Below, piece after piece: positions 31,270 through 41,937 of a stretch of DNA of 64,000 bases. Location: NCBI GenBank assembly GCA_038087015.1, contig JASBNA010000002.1, positions 1,054,001 to 1,118,000 on the forward strand, in the 5' to 3' direction. Under the pieces are notes generated by a model, which worked only from the letters and a program-made list of their open reading frames with translations, was not told the DNA's origin and ran no database searches. Numbering within the stretch: position 1 is the stretch's first letter; every line of letters begins with the position of its first letter. The position numbers and the translations under genes were made by a program. The stretch is from Cerrena zonata (lineage: Eukaryota; Basidiomycota; Agaricomycetes; Polyporales; Cerrenaceae).

Positions 31270-34200
31270 ATGAGTTTATGTCCTGCTGCTACAACTTTCA
31301 TTCGGAAAGTTTCTAAGTGGAAGACTAAGGCCACAAGCTGGGTTCGAACCCATAAGCTGTCTGCTTTAGTATCAGAGGAGCCTTACAAGAAGCTTCCTGA
31401 TCCCCCGGATATCCCACGACTTATTGAGGAAGATCCTAGTGATCCCTTAAGTTGCATTTATGCTCAGTTAGAACAAGACGATGAGTTTGTTTACGAAATG
31501 AGTGGAGAGGTATTCACTGCCTACAAACGTGTAGACCAGAAAGTAAAGCCTATCCCTGGAGTATTTCCTGAAGCAGCTCGAGTCATACGACAATTCCCTG
31601 AAGACCCATTGGCTTCATTGCCAATGCTATCACCTCGACCTCCTGTTTTCCAACCGAATGGACGACTCACTACCGAACGATTAGATGAAATGAACATCAA
31701 CCCTGAAGGATTCTTACTTCCAGAAGAAGAGAAGCTATTCAAGCATATCCTACAGCTCAATCAGCACACACTTGTGTTTGAAGAAGAACACCGAGGTTCT
31801 TTACGAGATGACTATTTCACTCCTTACATCATTCCCACAGTTCCACACATACCTTGGGCTTTCTCTAACATTCCTATACCACCTGGTATCAAGTCACAAG
31901 TTGTTGAGATCCTCAAAAGCAAGGTAGACGTAGGCGTCTATGAGCCTAGTCAATCATCCTACCGTTCAAGATGGTTTTGTGTTTTGAAGAAGAACGGAAA
32001 GCTACGATTAGTCCATGATTTGCAACCACTGAATGGAGTCACCATTCGTGATGCTGGACTACCCCCTATCCTCGACTCCTTTGTAGAACCATTTGCAGGA
32101 CGTCAGTGTTATACTGCCTTTGATTTACATTGGGGATTCGACGCACGCAAGATCCACACCTCAAGCAGGGACATGACAGCGTTCATGACTCCCTTAGGCT
32201 TATTACGACTCACATCCCTTCCTATGGGATTCACTAATTCCCCTGCCGAATTCCAAGCATGTATGGCCTTTATCCTGAAAGATGAAATGCCACACATTGC
32301 AGATATCTTTATCGACGACTTACCTATCAAAGGACCTCTCACTTGCTACCCCGATGAAAATGGAATCCCAGAAGTACTCAGAGATAACCCAGGCATCCGC
32401 CGGTTTATCTGGGAACACGCCTTAGATGTTCATCGTATTATGCACCGCATAGGACATGCAGGTGGAACTTTCTCTCCCTCGAAAGCACAGATTGCTAAGA
32501 GAGAAGTCATTATACTTGGACACAAATGTACACCTGAAGGGCGAATCCCTGATCCACTCACCATTGACAAAGTCAAGAACTGGCCTGCCCTAAAGACTCC
32601 TAAGAATGTTCGTGAATTTCTTGGACTCTGTGGTACAGCTCGTATTTGGATCAAGGACTATTCATCCAGAGCAAGACCCCTTACTGAACTCATCCGTCAA
32701 GGTGCAACCTTTGATTGGGATGAAAGAAGACAAGCCGCTTTTGAAGATTTGAAGGAAGCTATCACCACTGCCCCTGTTTTATTACCTATCGATTATGCCT
32801 CTGAAAGACCTATTGTCCTATCTGTTGATTCAAGTTACATCGCAGTTGGTTTCATCTTATCACAAAAAGATGAACAAGGACGAAAGAGACCTGCTCGATA
32901 TGGTTCCATTCCTATGAACGAGAGAGAAGCTCGTTACTCTCAACCCAAGTTAGAACTCTATGGTCTTTTCCGAGCCCTTCGAGCTTTCCGATTATATCTC
33001 GTTGGTGTTAAGAAACTTGAAGTAGAAGTTGATGCCAAGTATATTCGTGGAATGCTCAAAGAACCTGACCTACAACCCAATGCCTCTATCAATCGCTGGA
33101 TTCAAGGAATCCTATTGTTTGACTTTGAATTGATACACGTACCTGCCGAACGACACCAAGGACCCGATGCACTATCCAGACGAGAGCTAGGAGAAGGAGA
33201 AGTCATAGAAGAAGAAGATGACTCCTGGCTCGATGAGATAGTTTTGTTCACAAGTGAACCCCATGAAGCGCTCAATGACTCACACATTCCTTACAACCCT
33301 TTACAACTCATTCCTGTTTACCTGGCTTCTGAATCCCCTCAAGATGCAATCCTCCAAGCTATCAACCGATTCTTACTCACTGGACGACTCCCTGCCCATC
33401 TCGATGCTCAAACTAGACGACGATTCCTAGTACGATCCAACCGATTCTTTCTCAAAGATGGAAAGATGTTCCGAACCAATGGAATCAAACCCCCACTCAA
33501 GGCAATTCTCTCAAACACCACTCGACTCAGTATTCTGAAAGGTGCCCATGAACAGTTAGGACACCGAGGAGAACAAGCTGTTATGCACACACTCAAAGAA
33601 AGATTCTATTGGCCTAATATGTGGAACGATGTCCACCACCACGTACGATCATGTCATGAATGTCAAGTCCGCAGCACTCGAAAGGTTGAAGTCCCTCTCA
33701 CACCATCATTCCCAGCAACTATCTTTGTCAAATGCTATGTCGATATTATGTTCATGGACAAAGGCATGGGATTCAAGTACATTGTGGCAGCCAGAGATGA
33801 CTTATCTCGAGCAGCTGAAGGACGAGCCCTACGAAACACCAAAGCTAAGACTCTTGCACAATTCTTTTGGGAAGAAATCATCTGCCGTTATGGTGCTGTT
33901 GGTGAAATTGTCACTGACAATGGCACTGAAGTACTGGAAGCCTTTGAAGAACTTGTACGCCGCTATGGAATCCCTCACATCAAGATCTCACCTTACAACT
34001 CGAAAGCCAATGGAGTTGTAGAACGAGGACATTTCACTATCCGAGAGAGCATTATGAAAGCTTGCAGAGAAAACCCTACCAAATGGCCTGAATATGTCCA
34101 CTATGCATTCTTTGCTGACAAAGTTACCATCAGCCGATCTACTGGATTCTCTCCTTACTTCTTGTTATATGGTGTTGAACCAGCATTACCTCTCGACTTA

Positions 34201-34683
34201 GCCGAAGCAACTTTCCTTGTTGAAGGATTTCACTCAGGAATGTCTACATCCGATCTACTCGCTCTTCGCATTCGTCAACTCCAAAAGAAACAAGAAGACA
34301 TCGATAAAGCAGCTCACACTCTTGCTCAGACTCGTGTTCGATCCAAAGAACAGTTTGAAAAGAGATTCAAGCACCGAATGTTTACCGATTCTCACAAAGA
34401 AGGTGATCTAGTGTTAGTTCGTAACACCACCATTGAGAAGTCTCTCAACCGCAAATGCAAGCCTCGATACTTAGGACCCTATGAAGTTGTTAAGCGCACT
34501 CAAGGAGGTGCATACATCTTAAAAGAACTAGATGGAGCTGTCTGGAGACAGAAGGTTGCAGCCTTTCGAATCCTTCCCTATGTCAGCCGAAGTGACACAA
34601 GATTCCAAGAATTATTCCCCTCAACCTCAGGAAGCAACATTCAAGAGATTGGACCTGACGATGAAGATTATGGATCTGATTGA
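31270..34683 (+). CDS. Gypsy Pol: reverse transcriptase, RNase H, integrase
   Basis: 1137 codons. Reverse transcriptase spans about residues 200-440, with RSRWFCVLKKNGKLR, LPMGFTNSPAEFQ and the catalytic box FIDD (D349, D350; coding 32308-32319). RNase H follows with VLSVDSSYIAVGF, LELYGLFRALRAFR and GPDALSRR. The integrase zinc finger (HEQLGHRG, then CHECQ) is at about 760-800. The core has the acidic residue in YVDIMF, then VTDNGTE and VVERGH. A GPY/F module (RYLGPYEVV) comes near the C-terminus, with no chromodomain after it. No protease is included, in line with the retropepsin being in ORF1. Frame intact throughout. Confidence 0.95.
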   Translation: MSLCPAATTFIRKVSKWKTKATSWVRTHKLSALVSEEPYKKLPDPPDIPRLIEEDPSDPLSCIYAQLEQDDEFVYEMSGEVFTAYKRVDQKVKPIPGVFPEAARVIRQFPEDPLASLPMLSPRPPVFQPNGRLTTERLDEMNINPEGFLLPEEEKLFKHILQLNQHTLVFEEEHRGSLRDDYFTPYIIPTVPHIPWAFSNIPIPPGIKSQVVEILKSKVDVGVYEPSQSSYRSRWFCVLKKNGKLRLVHDLQPLNGVTIRDAGLPPILDSFVEPFAGRQCYTAFDLHWGFDARKIHTSSRDMTAFMTPLGLLRLTSLPMGFTNSPAEFQACMAFILKDEMPHIADIFIDDLPIKGPLTCYPDENGIPEVLRDNPGIRRFIWEHALDVHRIMHRIGHAGGTFSPSKAQIAKREVIILGHKCTPEGRIPDPLTIDKVKNWPALKTPKNVREFLGLCGTARIWIKDYSSRARPLTELIRQGATFDWDERRQAAFEDLKEAITTAPVLLPIDYASERPIVLSVDSSYIAVGFILSQKDEQGRKRPARYGSIPMNEREARYSQPKLELYGLFRALRAFRLYLVGVKKLEVEVDAKYIRGMLKEPDLQPNASINRWIQGILLFDFELIHVPAERHQGPDALSRRELGEGEVIEEEDDSWLDEIVLFTSEPHEALNDSHIPYNPLQLIPVYLASESPQDAILQAINRFLLTGRLPAHLDAQTRRRFLVRSNRFFLKDGKMFRTNGIKPPLKAILSNTTRLSILKGAHEQLGHRGEQAVMHTLKERFYWPNMWNDVHHHVRSCHECQVRSTRKVEVPLTPSFPATIFVKCYVDIMFMDKGMGFKYIVAARDDLSRAAEGRALRNTKAKTLAQFFWEEIICRYGAVGEIVTDNGTEVLEAFEELVRRYGIPHIKISPYNSKANGVVERGHFTIRESIMKACRENPTKWPEYVHYAFFADKVTISRSTGFSPYFLLYGVEPALPLDLAEATFLVEGFHSGMSTSDLLALRIRQLQKKQEDIDKAAHTLAQTRVRSKEQFEKRFKHRMFTDSHKEGDLVLVRNTTIEKSLNRKCKPRYLGPYEVVKRTQGGAYILKELDGAVWRQKVAAFRILPYVSRSDTRFQELFPSTSGSNIQEIGPDDEDYGSD

Positions 34684-34832
34684 GATCCTTGTCAACCACA
34701 TTCAACCTTGAATATGTATCATCTCACAATCGGTATTCTCACAACTCGTACAACTCTTTCTTTTCTCTGTCTAAGGTTCCAAGACCCTTAGAGCACAACT
34801 GAGGGCAGTTGTATTTTCAAGTGACCCCCAGA
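34684..34832 (+). other. Gypsy 3' untranslated tail before the LTR
   Basis: 149 nt from the pol stop to the LTR. The bases next to the LTR read CAAGTGACCCCCAGA, which is not a classical polypurine tract on the plus strand. The same 16-nt motif occurs at about 31095-31110. Confidence 0.6.
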
Positions 34833-35572
34833 TGTCCTGCGCGAAACAAGTTTCACCCAGAATCATGAAGAAAACAGACAATTATGCATCATTTCTCACC
34901 TTTTACTTTCATTTTATATATCTTACTTTGATACGTTTACTTACGATAGGAATCTTTTCTATGCTACAGAACTATAAATAAATAAATAACTAAGTAGAAC
35001 CTACCGGAACCTTCTACCAAAGTGATAGAACTTTGCGGAACCTTCCGTTTCCTTCTCACTCTTTCTATTCGTTTCCATTTCTTTCTATCGTTTTCCAAGA
35101 CATTCTTTTGACTGCTTAGTAATAGACATTCTCACACTTTCCGCCACTTTCCGGAGACTTCCGAGGCTCCTGATTGGCTGCTCAAAAGTGGGCATTTTAG
35201 TATATATAGAGGTCCGAATCCTGCATGTACTTTAGCTACTTTGCTCCCCTTGAACAGTTCAAGTGGTATTCAAGACAAGTTTTCCCCACAAGTTATAAGT
35301 TTAGGACCTAAGTTGGTCCCTCTTCAAGTTATATTCAGTATTATTGGACTTTTGACAAGTTCATCATCAGAGCATAGCTGCTCATCGTCATCAGTACCCC
35401 TATCTCGTCGAAGACATTACAATCGAACTCGAGTGTACTTCAAACCCCTCAAATCAAACGAACAACAGGGATAGTCGACGTAACGTCTCGTCCACAATTC
35501 TCTGTAGGAAGGACTGTTCTATTCTAAGGTTTACATCCTAAACTTTTAGAGTATTCATCTTTTCCCACGACA
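34833..35572 (+). repeat. Gypsy 3' LTR
   Basis: 740 bp, the same length as the 5' copy and with no difference noticed by eye. The 77-codon frame at 35241-35474 repeats the one in the 5' LTR residue for residue. Confidence 0.93.
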
Positions 35573-37840
35573 CCGGTTTCACTATGGGAAGAGGCTGTCG
35601 ACTATGCTTGCTACCTCAAGAACTTGTCTCCGACTCGTGCCCTGGATGGTATCACCCCTTACCAAGCCTTCTGGGGTAAGGTACCGGACGTCTCACATGT
35701 CCACAAATTTGGTCAGCACTGCTGGGTCCTTGTACCTGAAAACCGGCGATCGAAAATCGAACCACAATCCGAACGCTATGTTTTCACTGGCATTTCTGAA
35801 CACATGTCAGGCTACCGCTACTACGTCCCCCGGATCAAGCAAGTCTTAACCTCACGGAACGTTATCTTCCCATCATCATATGCGCCCCACCCTTCCACAT
35901 CCCTTCCTGCTCCAAATGTTTCCGGTCTTGAGGGGGAGGATCCTAATCTTCTACCCAAGCCCGAAACATCTTCTTCTGCTTCAACTGCGGAAACTTCTGC
36001 GGACGCGGATGTCTCACACTCTGCGGACGCAACTCGCGGATCGCAAGAAGTACTTTTTCCAAATCTAGACAATGCTCCGGTTATCCCTGTTCCTCCTGTT
36101 CCACCTCCGGCTCCTCGACGTTCTTCCCGACAAACCACCAAGCATGACTACAGCAAGCTGCATTCAAGCGGAAGGCAAGTCGTATCAAGTAACGCCCCAA
36201 TAGCTCAACTGCCCCCTCCCAGAGACGGCCCATCAACATTGCCGGACACTTCTTTATTCATTGCTGCTAGCGACTCCTCAACACCTCTCACTGACGATCC
36301 CAGTACTCTTAAAGAAGTTCAGTCTCGTCCAGATTGGCCTGAATGGAAGGCGGCGATGGACTCTGAAATCGCACAGCTCCACCAGCTTGGTACCTACTCG
36401 CTTTCGGATCCGCCCCCGGATCGTAAACCTATCGGATGTCGCTGGGTTTTCCACATCAAACGTGATCCGGATGGCGCTATCCTCAAGTACAAGGCTCGTC
36501 TTGTCGCACAAGGTTTCTCTCAGATACCCGGTCAAGATTTCCTTGAAACTTATGCTCCTGTCATGCGACTTGAATCCTACCGTACCCTACTTGCAATCGC
36601 TGCTCCAAACGATTGGGAAATCCATCAGATTGACGTTGTAGGTGCATACCTCAACGGCGATCTTGATGAAACTATCTACATGCAGCAACCTCCCGGTTAT
36701 GAAGATGGATCCGGTCGTGCATGTCTTCTCCACAAAGCCCTCTACGGACTTAAGCAAGCGGGCCGTGTCTGGAACGTCAAGTTCAATGACATTTTCGTTA
36801 CCACTCTCCAATACACCCGGCTTCAGTCAGATTTTTGTGTCTACATACGCCGAAATTCTGACGGTCTCATCATTGTCATCATCCATGTCGACGACTCTAC
36901 CATCCTCGCATCACCTCCATCTATCCTACCTGCAGCGAAAGATGAAATCGCGAAACACCTTACCATTTCTGATCTCGGTCCGGCGAAGACTTTCCTTGGT
37001 CTTCAAATCGAACGCGACCGCATCCGGAAGACTATCACTATCCACCAGACTTCATACATTACGAAGGTCTTGGAACGTTTTGGCATGCTCACTTCCTCAC
37101 CGGTTTCCACCCCTGTCGATTCACATGTCAAGCTATCATCCAACGCTTCCCCACCAGTAGCCGCCTCGAATTTTCCCTACGCTGCTGTCATTGGTTCCCT
37201 CATGTATGCTGCCATTGCCACCCGTCCGGACATCTCCCACGCTGTTCAGAATTTATCTCAGTACACTTCCTGCTTCACGCACGAGCACATTACTGCTGCG
37301 AAGCGTGTACTCCGATACCTCAATGGCACCCACTCACTTGGCATCACTTATGGTCTCAGCAATGACACCACCCTATACGGTTACACTGATGCGGACTGGG
37401 GACAAGACGTCAACGATCGCAAATCCATCTCCGGATACGTTTTCCTTATCTCAGGGGGAGCCGTCTCTTGGTCCTCCAAGAAACAATCATCCGTTGCACT
37501 TTCTACTATGGAAGCTGAATATGTCGCGCTCGCTCATGCTACCAAGGACGCTATTTGGTTCCGAGCTCTTCTGTCCGACTTAGGTTTTCCGTCACCGGAT
37601 CCTACTCTCATCCTCTGCGACAACCAGGCTGCAATTGCTTATGTACACGATAACCAATTCCATGCTCGCGCAAAACACATCTCGATGCGATATCACTTCG
37701 TCCGGGATCATGTTGCTCAAGGGGATATCAAGGTCACTTACGTCTCGACGAAAAACAACTGCGCCGACATGTTCACCAAAGGACTTCCTCGTCCAACCCA
37801 TCTCTTCCTCACCTCTTCGATTGGCATGTCTGCTAGTTGA
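35573..37840 (+). pseudogene. Copia Pol, 3' part: integrase end, reverse transcriptase, RNase H
   Basis: Continuation of the copia pol frame after the gypsy insert. It starts with the integrase C-terminal region (LSPTRALDGITPYQAFWGK, typical of copia), then a Pro/Ser-rich linker, and the RVT_2 reverse transcriptase beginning near WPEWKAAMDSEI, with GCRWVFHIK, YAPVMRLESYR, YGLKQAGRVWN and the active-site VDD in IIHVDDSTILA. RNase H follows: YTDADWG, STMEAEYVAL, CDNQAAI and DMFTKGLPRP. The frame is intact to the TGA at 37838-37840, which overlaps the polypurine tract. Within this locus it is cut off from its 5' half, so it is called an interrupted gene. Confidence 0.9.
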
Positions 37841-37847
37841 GGGGGAG
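37839..37847 (+). other. Copia polypurine tract
   Basis: GAGGGGGAG lies directly before the 3' LTR and overlaps the pol stop codon. This is the standard position and composition for the plus-strand primer. Confidence 0.85.
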
Positions 37848-38349
37848 TGTTGTAATACACCGTCCGAAGCATCCGGACGCATGCACCATCCGGTATTGTA
37901 GTGCATCCGCACACGATCCACATCCGGACACAATGTGCGTCCGGGCATGACCCGCATCCGGACGTGGTGCATCCGCCCGCACTGAGGATCCGGCTGCAGC
38001 CAGCGCTGACCTCATCCGGACCTGATCATTCCGGATTAGGAAGGTGCTCAGGTTTGCTTCCGTTTTATCCTCTTATACCTTCTGCCTTTTCATTCGGACT
38101 CTCTTAATCCTTTCCTCATATCTTCTCGTCCCATTTTCTCTGGTTTGCTTTATTCCCATTCGCTCCCATTTTCCCATCTGTCTTCCGACGTGTTTCTTAC
38201 GCTTTCCGCGTCGTCCTATTTGCTACTTGTTTCGGCCGTAAAATCCATCTGGATTTAGTATAAAAAGCTATGTATTTCGTCTAGTCTACTTATCGATTTT
38301 ATCGTCTTTGTTGCCTCTAACTACCCTACCTATTGCGTGCACAACAACA
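37848..38349 (+). repeat. Copia 3' LTR
   Basis: 502 bp. Compared with the 5' LTR I see two substitutions: CCGGACG for CCGGATG early on, and CCGACGTG for CCGACATG near 38190. It is followed by the target-site copy CGTTG. Confidence 0.93.
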
Positions 38350-38354
38350 CGTTG

Positions 38355-38652
38355 TTTTCGTTATTGATACTTATTTGAAAGCTATTTTATTCGTCCGACA
38401 ACTCAAGGGTACGAACCAATGATGATGCAGCTAGTTTCACTGGCAGAGTTGTCACTCAATGGTCTCCAAGTCCCACTCAAACGGGTTGACGCTTGCTCAT
38501 CGCAAGCTGTCCTATGGCTAAGCAAAAGCGTCACATAACATTGACACGACCTTGATAGATTCAATCGCGGTCCAACTATACTATCTCGTATTGACTATTG
38601 AATATCGTGGAAACCCCAAAGACCCGGATAAATAAAAATAAAAATAACAGAA
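38355..38652. other. Interval between copia and the next host gene
   Basis: About 300 nt of original flanking sequence downstream of the third SDR gene, now displaced by the insertion, and the 3' flank of the minus-strand membrane-protein gene. Nothing else is seen. Confidence 0.4.
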
Positions 38653-39496
38653 TCAAGCTCCTGGTCCCGGATTATTCTCTTGGTACGGTAAAGCATGCAT
38701 CACGACCTGTTCGAAAGTAGGGGACCGGGTAGTGTCCGGATTTTCGCTGGCCGGTTTTGTAATGCTAGTAGTAGTTTCGGATCCCTTCGACTCTTGCCTA
38801 GACATCTTCCCAGAGCTTGAACTTCCTATTTTCGCAAGTGGGCGGGGTGGATAGCGAAGGCTCTTTGGTGGACCTGCGGCAACACGAGCGGGCACCGCGA
38901 TAGTAGGTCGTACTTCAGGTAGCGAGTACGAAAGACTTGGGACTGCGTAATCAGAAGGGAGTTGTCCTGTGCTGGAGACGAGTGTAGGTCTGCTGATCAC
39001 TGGAGCGTCTTGGAAGGACTTCGGTTCCTTTCCTCTCATTTGACGGTATCGGTTTATGATGGCATATCTGGCGGATTTAGTAAAGTAGGTCCACATCGCG
39101 CATGCACTGATCACCAAGATGAAGATGAGGCCGACGCCGATCGCTATCACTGTGCCATAGTTTGGGTCCGCCTCAGGAGTGTTGATTTGGTTTGTTGGAT
39201 CGTAGCTGCCTGTGTCTGCGTCGTTAATTACTCCGACGTTCATGGCTGGTCTGAATCCAGGGCCAGAGGGGGCGCAGGTCGAGAACAATATTGGACAGTG
39301 AGAATCGGCTGAGCGGAGAATTCGAAGGAATGGCATTGCAAACGAGCGTGGAGCCTGAAAGAATCAGGAAACAAAAGAATGTTGGATAGGTGTGATGTGG
39401 GGAGATGGAGACCTTGCATGAAGGTGGATAGGTCAACCGCGACTCGAGCTGCGAAGTTGCACTGAGGCTGACAATTAGTACACTCTTTTCAGCCAC
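38653..39496 (-). CDS. Predicted single-pass membrane protein, unknown function
   Basis: The main exon (38653-39336) encodes a protein with one clear transmembrane helix (TVIAIGVGLIFILVISACAMW) followed by basic residues, then a long Ser/Pro-rich, probably cytoplasmic tail. An upstream exon is likely: at about 39411 a possible donor and a TTTCAG acceptor near 39357 would join the frame around SATSQLESRLTYPPSCK, so the start is uncertain. No family is recognised. Such small proteins with one helix and a disordered tail are common in basidiomycetes. It reads toward the copia element. Confidence 0.55.
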
Positions 39497-39600
39497 ATCG
39501 GTCTGAATTGAAATAATGGTTTACATTCTACGCGATACACAATTCTTAGCTGTAATACACTTAATGTAAGCTGCTGCACTCTCCAACTTCAGGTCTATAA

Positions 39601-41625
39601 TTAAGGTTCCAATCGCTTGGGGTCTCTTGGGAAGAGCGATGCCCTCCTGATGTTATTCAGTTTGAGGAACAACATCAAAACACGTTCGAGACCGATACCT
39701 CCTCCACCATGAGGAGGACATCCCATCTTGAATGCATCCAAGTAAGGGGTCATGGATGCTGGATCAACGCCTTTGCTGATCATCTTCTCAGCGAGTAGGG
39801 TTGGGTCGTGGATACGTTGAGCGCCGGACAGAATTTCCTCTCCTCGCATGAAGAAATCGTATGAGTTGGAAACGGTCTATATATTTGTTAGGATATCAAA
39901 CTGAGCCGAGAAATTGGAAACATACCGGGTCTTCAGGGTCGGGCATAGTGTAGAATGGACGAAGCTCCATAGGGAATTTGTCGATGATGAAGTAGTCAGT
40001 ATCGTACTTGGCCTTGACAATTCGCCCAAGACGTTTCTCATTTTCAGTGCTAGAGATATATATTAGCGACAATTTGAATCAAACATTTAGCTAATGCTTA
40101 CTTGATATCGTCAAGGGTCTCCCTCGGGACACCATCTTCAACAAGGAGGTCAACGGCCTCTCTGAAACTGAATTTGAGTGTTCCCTCGGGGCCCTCTCTC
40201 CACTTGAACTCATCAGCGGGGAATTGTCTTCGAACAGCTTCGATCTCTTTACTGTACTTCTCTCGGAGGCCCGTGAAGATGAACTTGAACAAACTGTCCA
40301 AAAGTTCCATTACTTCGTGATAGTGCTCCTCAATAGCCATTTCCAGATCAAGACCAATGAATTCGGTCATGTGGCGATGAGTATTTGAGTCCTCAGCACG
40401 GAACACTGGGCCAATTTCGTAGACACGTTCAAAATCGGCTGCGATAGCCATTTGCTTGGCGAGCTGAGGGGATTGGGCGAGGAAAGCCTTGCCTAGAATG
40501 TTTTCTCTTTAATTTTGGGTATGTTAACTTCGAAATAAGCACCAACCTTTGAAGTAACTGACTTGGAATACTGATGCTCCAGATTCGGTAGCAGCACCTT
40601 GCAATTTAGGGCTGTGAATCTCGATGAAACCTTGTGATTCAAGATATTCTCGGAAAAATGAACCGATTCCGTGTTGAAGCCTGAATACAGCTTGGTTGGT
40701 TTGTGTCTGTTGATGTAAGGATGAGTGAATGCAGAAATTATGCGCTGCCGATTTCGCTTACCCTCAAGTCGATGACACGGTTGTTGAGACGTGTGTCCAA
40801 AAGTACGCGCTTGTACTGAACCTCTTCGGTAGACTCGATCTCAGTTTCTGGTCGTGTAGCATCTTCGACTGTAAAGGGCAGTCGTCCCTCAAGGCCGGCG
40901 ATCAAGTGAAGCTGGGCCACACCGTCAGCTTATATTATTTCGAATAGTAATTGAGACTTACTTGCGAGACATGTAGTTCGACGTCGCCGACAGTGGCGCT
41001 CTTGATAATCTCAGGACTCTTCTTGACAACGCCCTCTACAAGAACGATGCTCTCATCTTGAAGACTAGCAGCCCATTTGACCATCTGCTTGCTGACTGTC
41101 TCTGGGGTAACCGAGAGCAATGCCTGTACTGAGTCAGTACGCTGACGGAGGTTCAAGAAGACCATCTTGCTACCCTGAGCACGAGAAGTTTGAACTCGGG
41201 CTCGCAAGAGAACAGTTTGGCCATCCATATTGGGATTAAGAGAGGCAATTTGGACACGAGCCCTGCGTGGTCGGGTCTGAGATTGGTTCAAAGGTAACTT
41301 TCCATAGAATTCAGTGGCATAGTCCTGAAAGCAAGGTCATCATCCAGTCGTCCCAGCAGCTACCAACGCATGTAACGTACAACATCAGCAGCAGCTTTCT
41401 GGGCAGCAAGTTCATCTTGTTTAGCCTTCTTTTCTGCAGCCTTCTTCGCCTTTTCGGCTTCCTTTGCTCTCTTCTTTAGTTCGCTTTTGGATGGACCTTT
41501 GGGGTCAGCACCCTCAGCCGGACTGCATATACCCAGCGAAATGATCAATTTGGTAAGTAATTAGCGGCGATCGGGTGGACTTACACTTCTGTGGGAGGGA
41601 CTTGAGTAGGTTCTGTGTCGGCCAT
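39601..41625 (-). CDS. DPS1: Aspartyl-tRNA synthetase, cytoplasmic
   Basis: Charges tRNA-Asp in the cytosol; class IIb synthetase. ATG at 41625 begins [11 protein letters not shown]; the second exon is a Lys/Ala-rich helical extension ([20 protein letters not shown]) typical of eukaryotic AspRS. The OB-fold anticodon-binding domain follows ([23 protein letters not shown]). The catalytic domain shows [22 protein letters not shown] (motif 2) and [12 protein letters not shown] (motif 3), with GCPPHGGGG just before. Several introns of about 50-60 nt interrupt it. The last residues are PRDPKRLEP. Divergent from the aspartate aminotransferase gene, with about 310 nt between the start codons. Confidence 0.95.
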
Positions 41626-41937
41626 AGTGGCTTCTGGTACAGGTGAGTTGTAGATTGTGAGGAGATAAAATAGAGAGAGGTGAGGATGTAAGTGACTCTT
41701 GCTTGAGTCAAGGTGACCGAAACTTTTGAATGAAGTTATCAGATCTGGTGTAGACCTAGACTGGGGTTAGGGTCCCGTCTGGCTTGACCGGGGGAAGTCG
41801 GCACGCCCCCGCACTATTGCCGGCAAAAGTATCGGTCGAGATGGGTCCAGTACCAGTCACAGTCAGATCTCCACTTCAAAAGTCGCCAGCAAGCTCTCTC
41901 GTTTTCTTTCATTCTCCTTACCTTTTTCCCTTCAAAA
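41626..41937. promoter_or_regulatory. Divergent promoter DPS1 / AAT1
   Basis: A 312-nt gap between two start codons on opposite strands. A pyrimidine-rich run (CTCTCTCGTTTTCTTTCATTC) precedes the aminotransferase start. No TATA box is obvious. Confidence 0.45.

Larger units (their letters stand above)
22312..35572 (+). mobile_element. Ty3/gypsy LTR retrotransposon, complete, nested in copia
   Basis: 13.26 kb, with two 740-bp LTRs that begin TGTCCTGC and end CACGACA and look identical wherever I compared them. It is flanked by CCGG (22308-22311 and 35573-35576), a 4-bp target duplication. ORF1 (23100-29417) is gag and protease plus a very long tail; ORF2 (31270-34683) is reverse transcriptase, RNase H and integrase, the gypsy order. 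A 1.85-kb spacer separates them. Both ORFs are intact, so the copy looks recent and possibly competent. No chromodomain is seen after integrase. At 13 kb it is long for a fungal gypsy element. Confidence 0.95.
19588..38349 (+). mobile_element. Ty1/copia LTR retrotransposon split by a nested gypsy element
   Basis: Bounded by two 502-bp LTRs that start TGTTG and end CAACA, and flanked by the 5-bp target duplication CGTTG at 19583-19587 and 38350-38354. Gene order is gag, protease, integrase, reverse transcriptase, RNase H, which defines copia. The body without the insert is about 5.5 kb. The gypsy element occupies 22312-35572 and cuts the integrase coding region. The two LTRs differ at two positions that I can see (19692 and 19930 against their partners), so the insertion is fairly young. 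Because of the nested insert and a frame change before integrase, this copy is not expected to move on its own. Confidence 0.95.

Noticed and set aside
31336..31352. GGGTTCGAACCC, resembling a tRNA B box or T-arm
   Set aside because: No matching A box, acceptor stem or anticodon arm surrounds it; it falls inside the intact gypsy pol frame.
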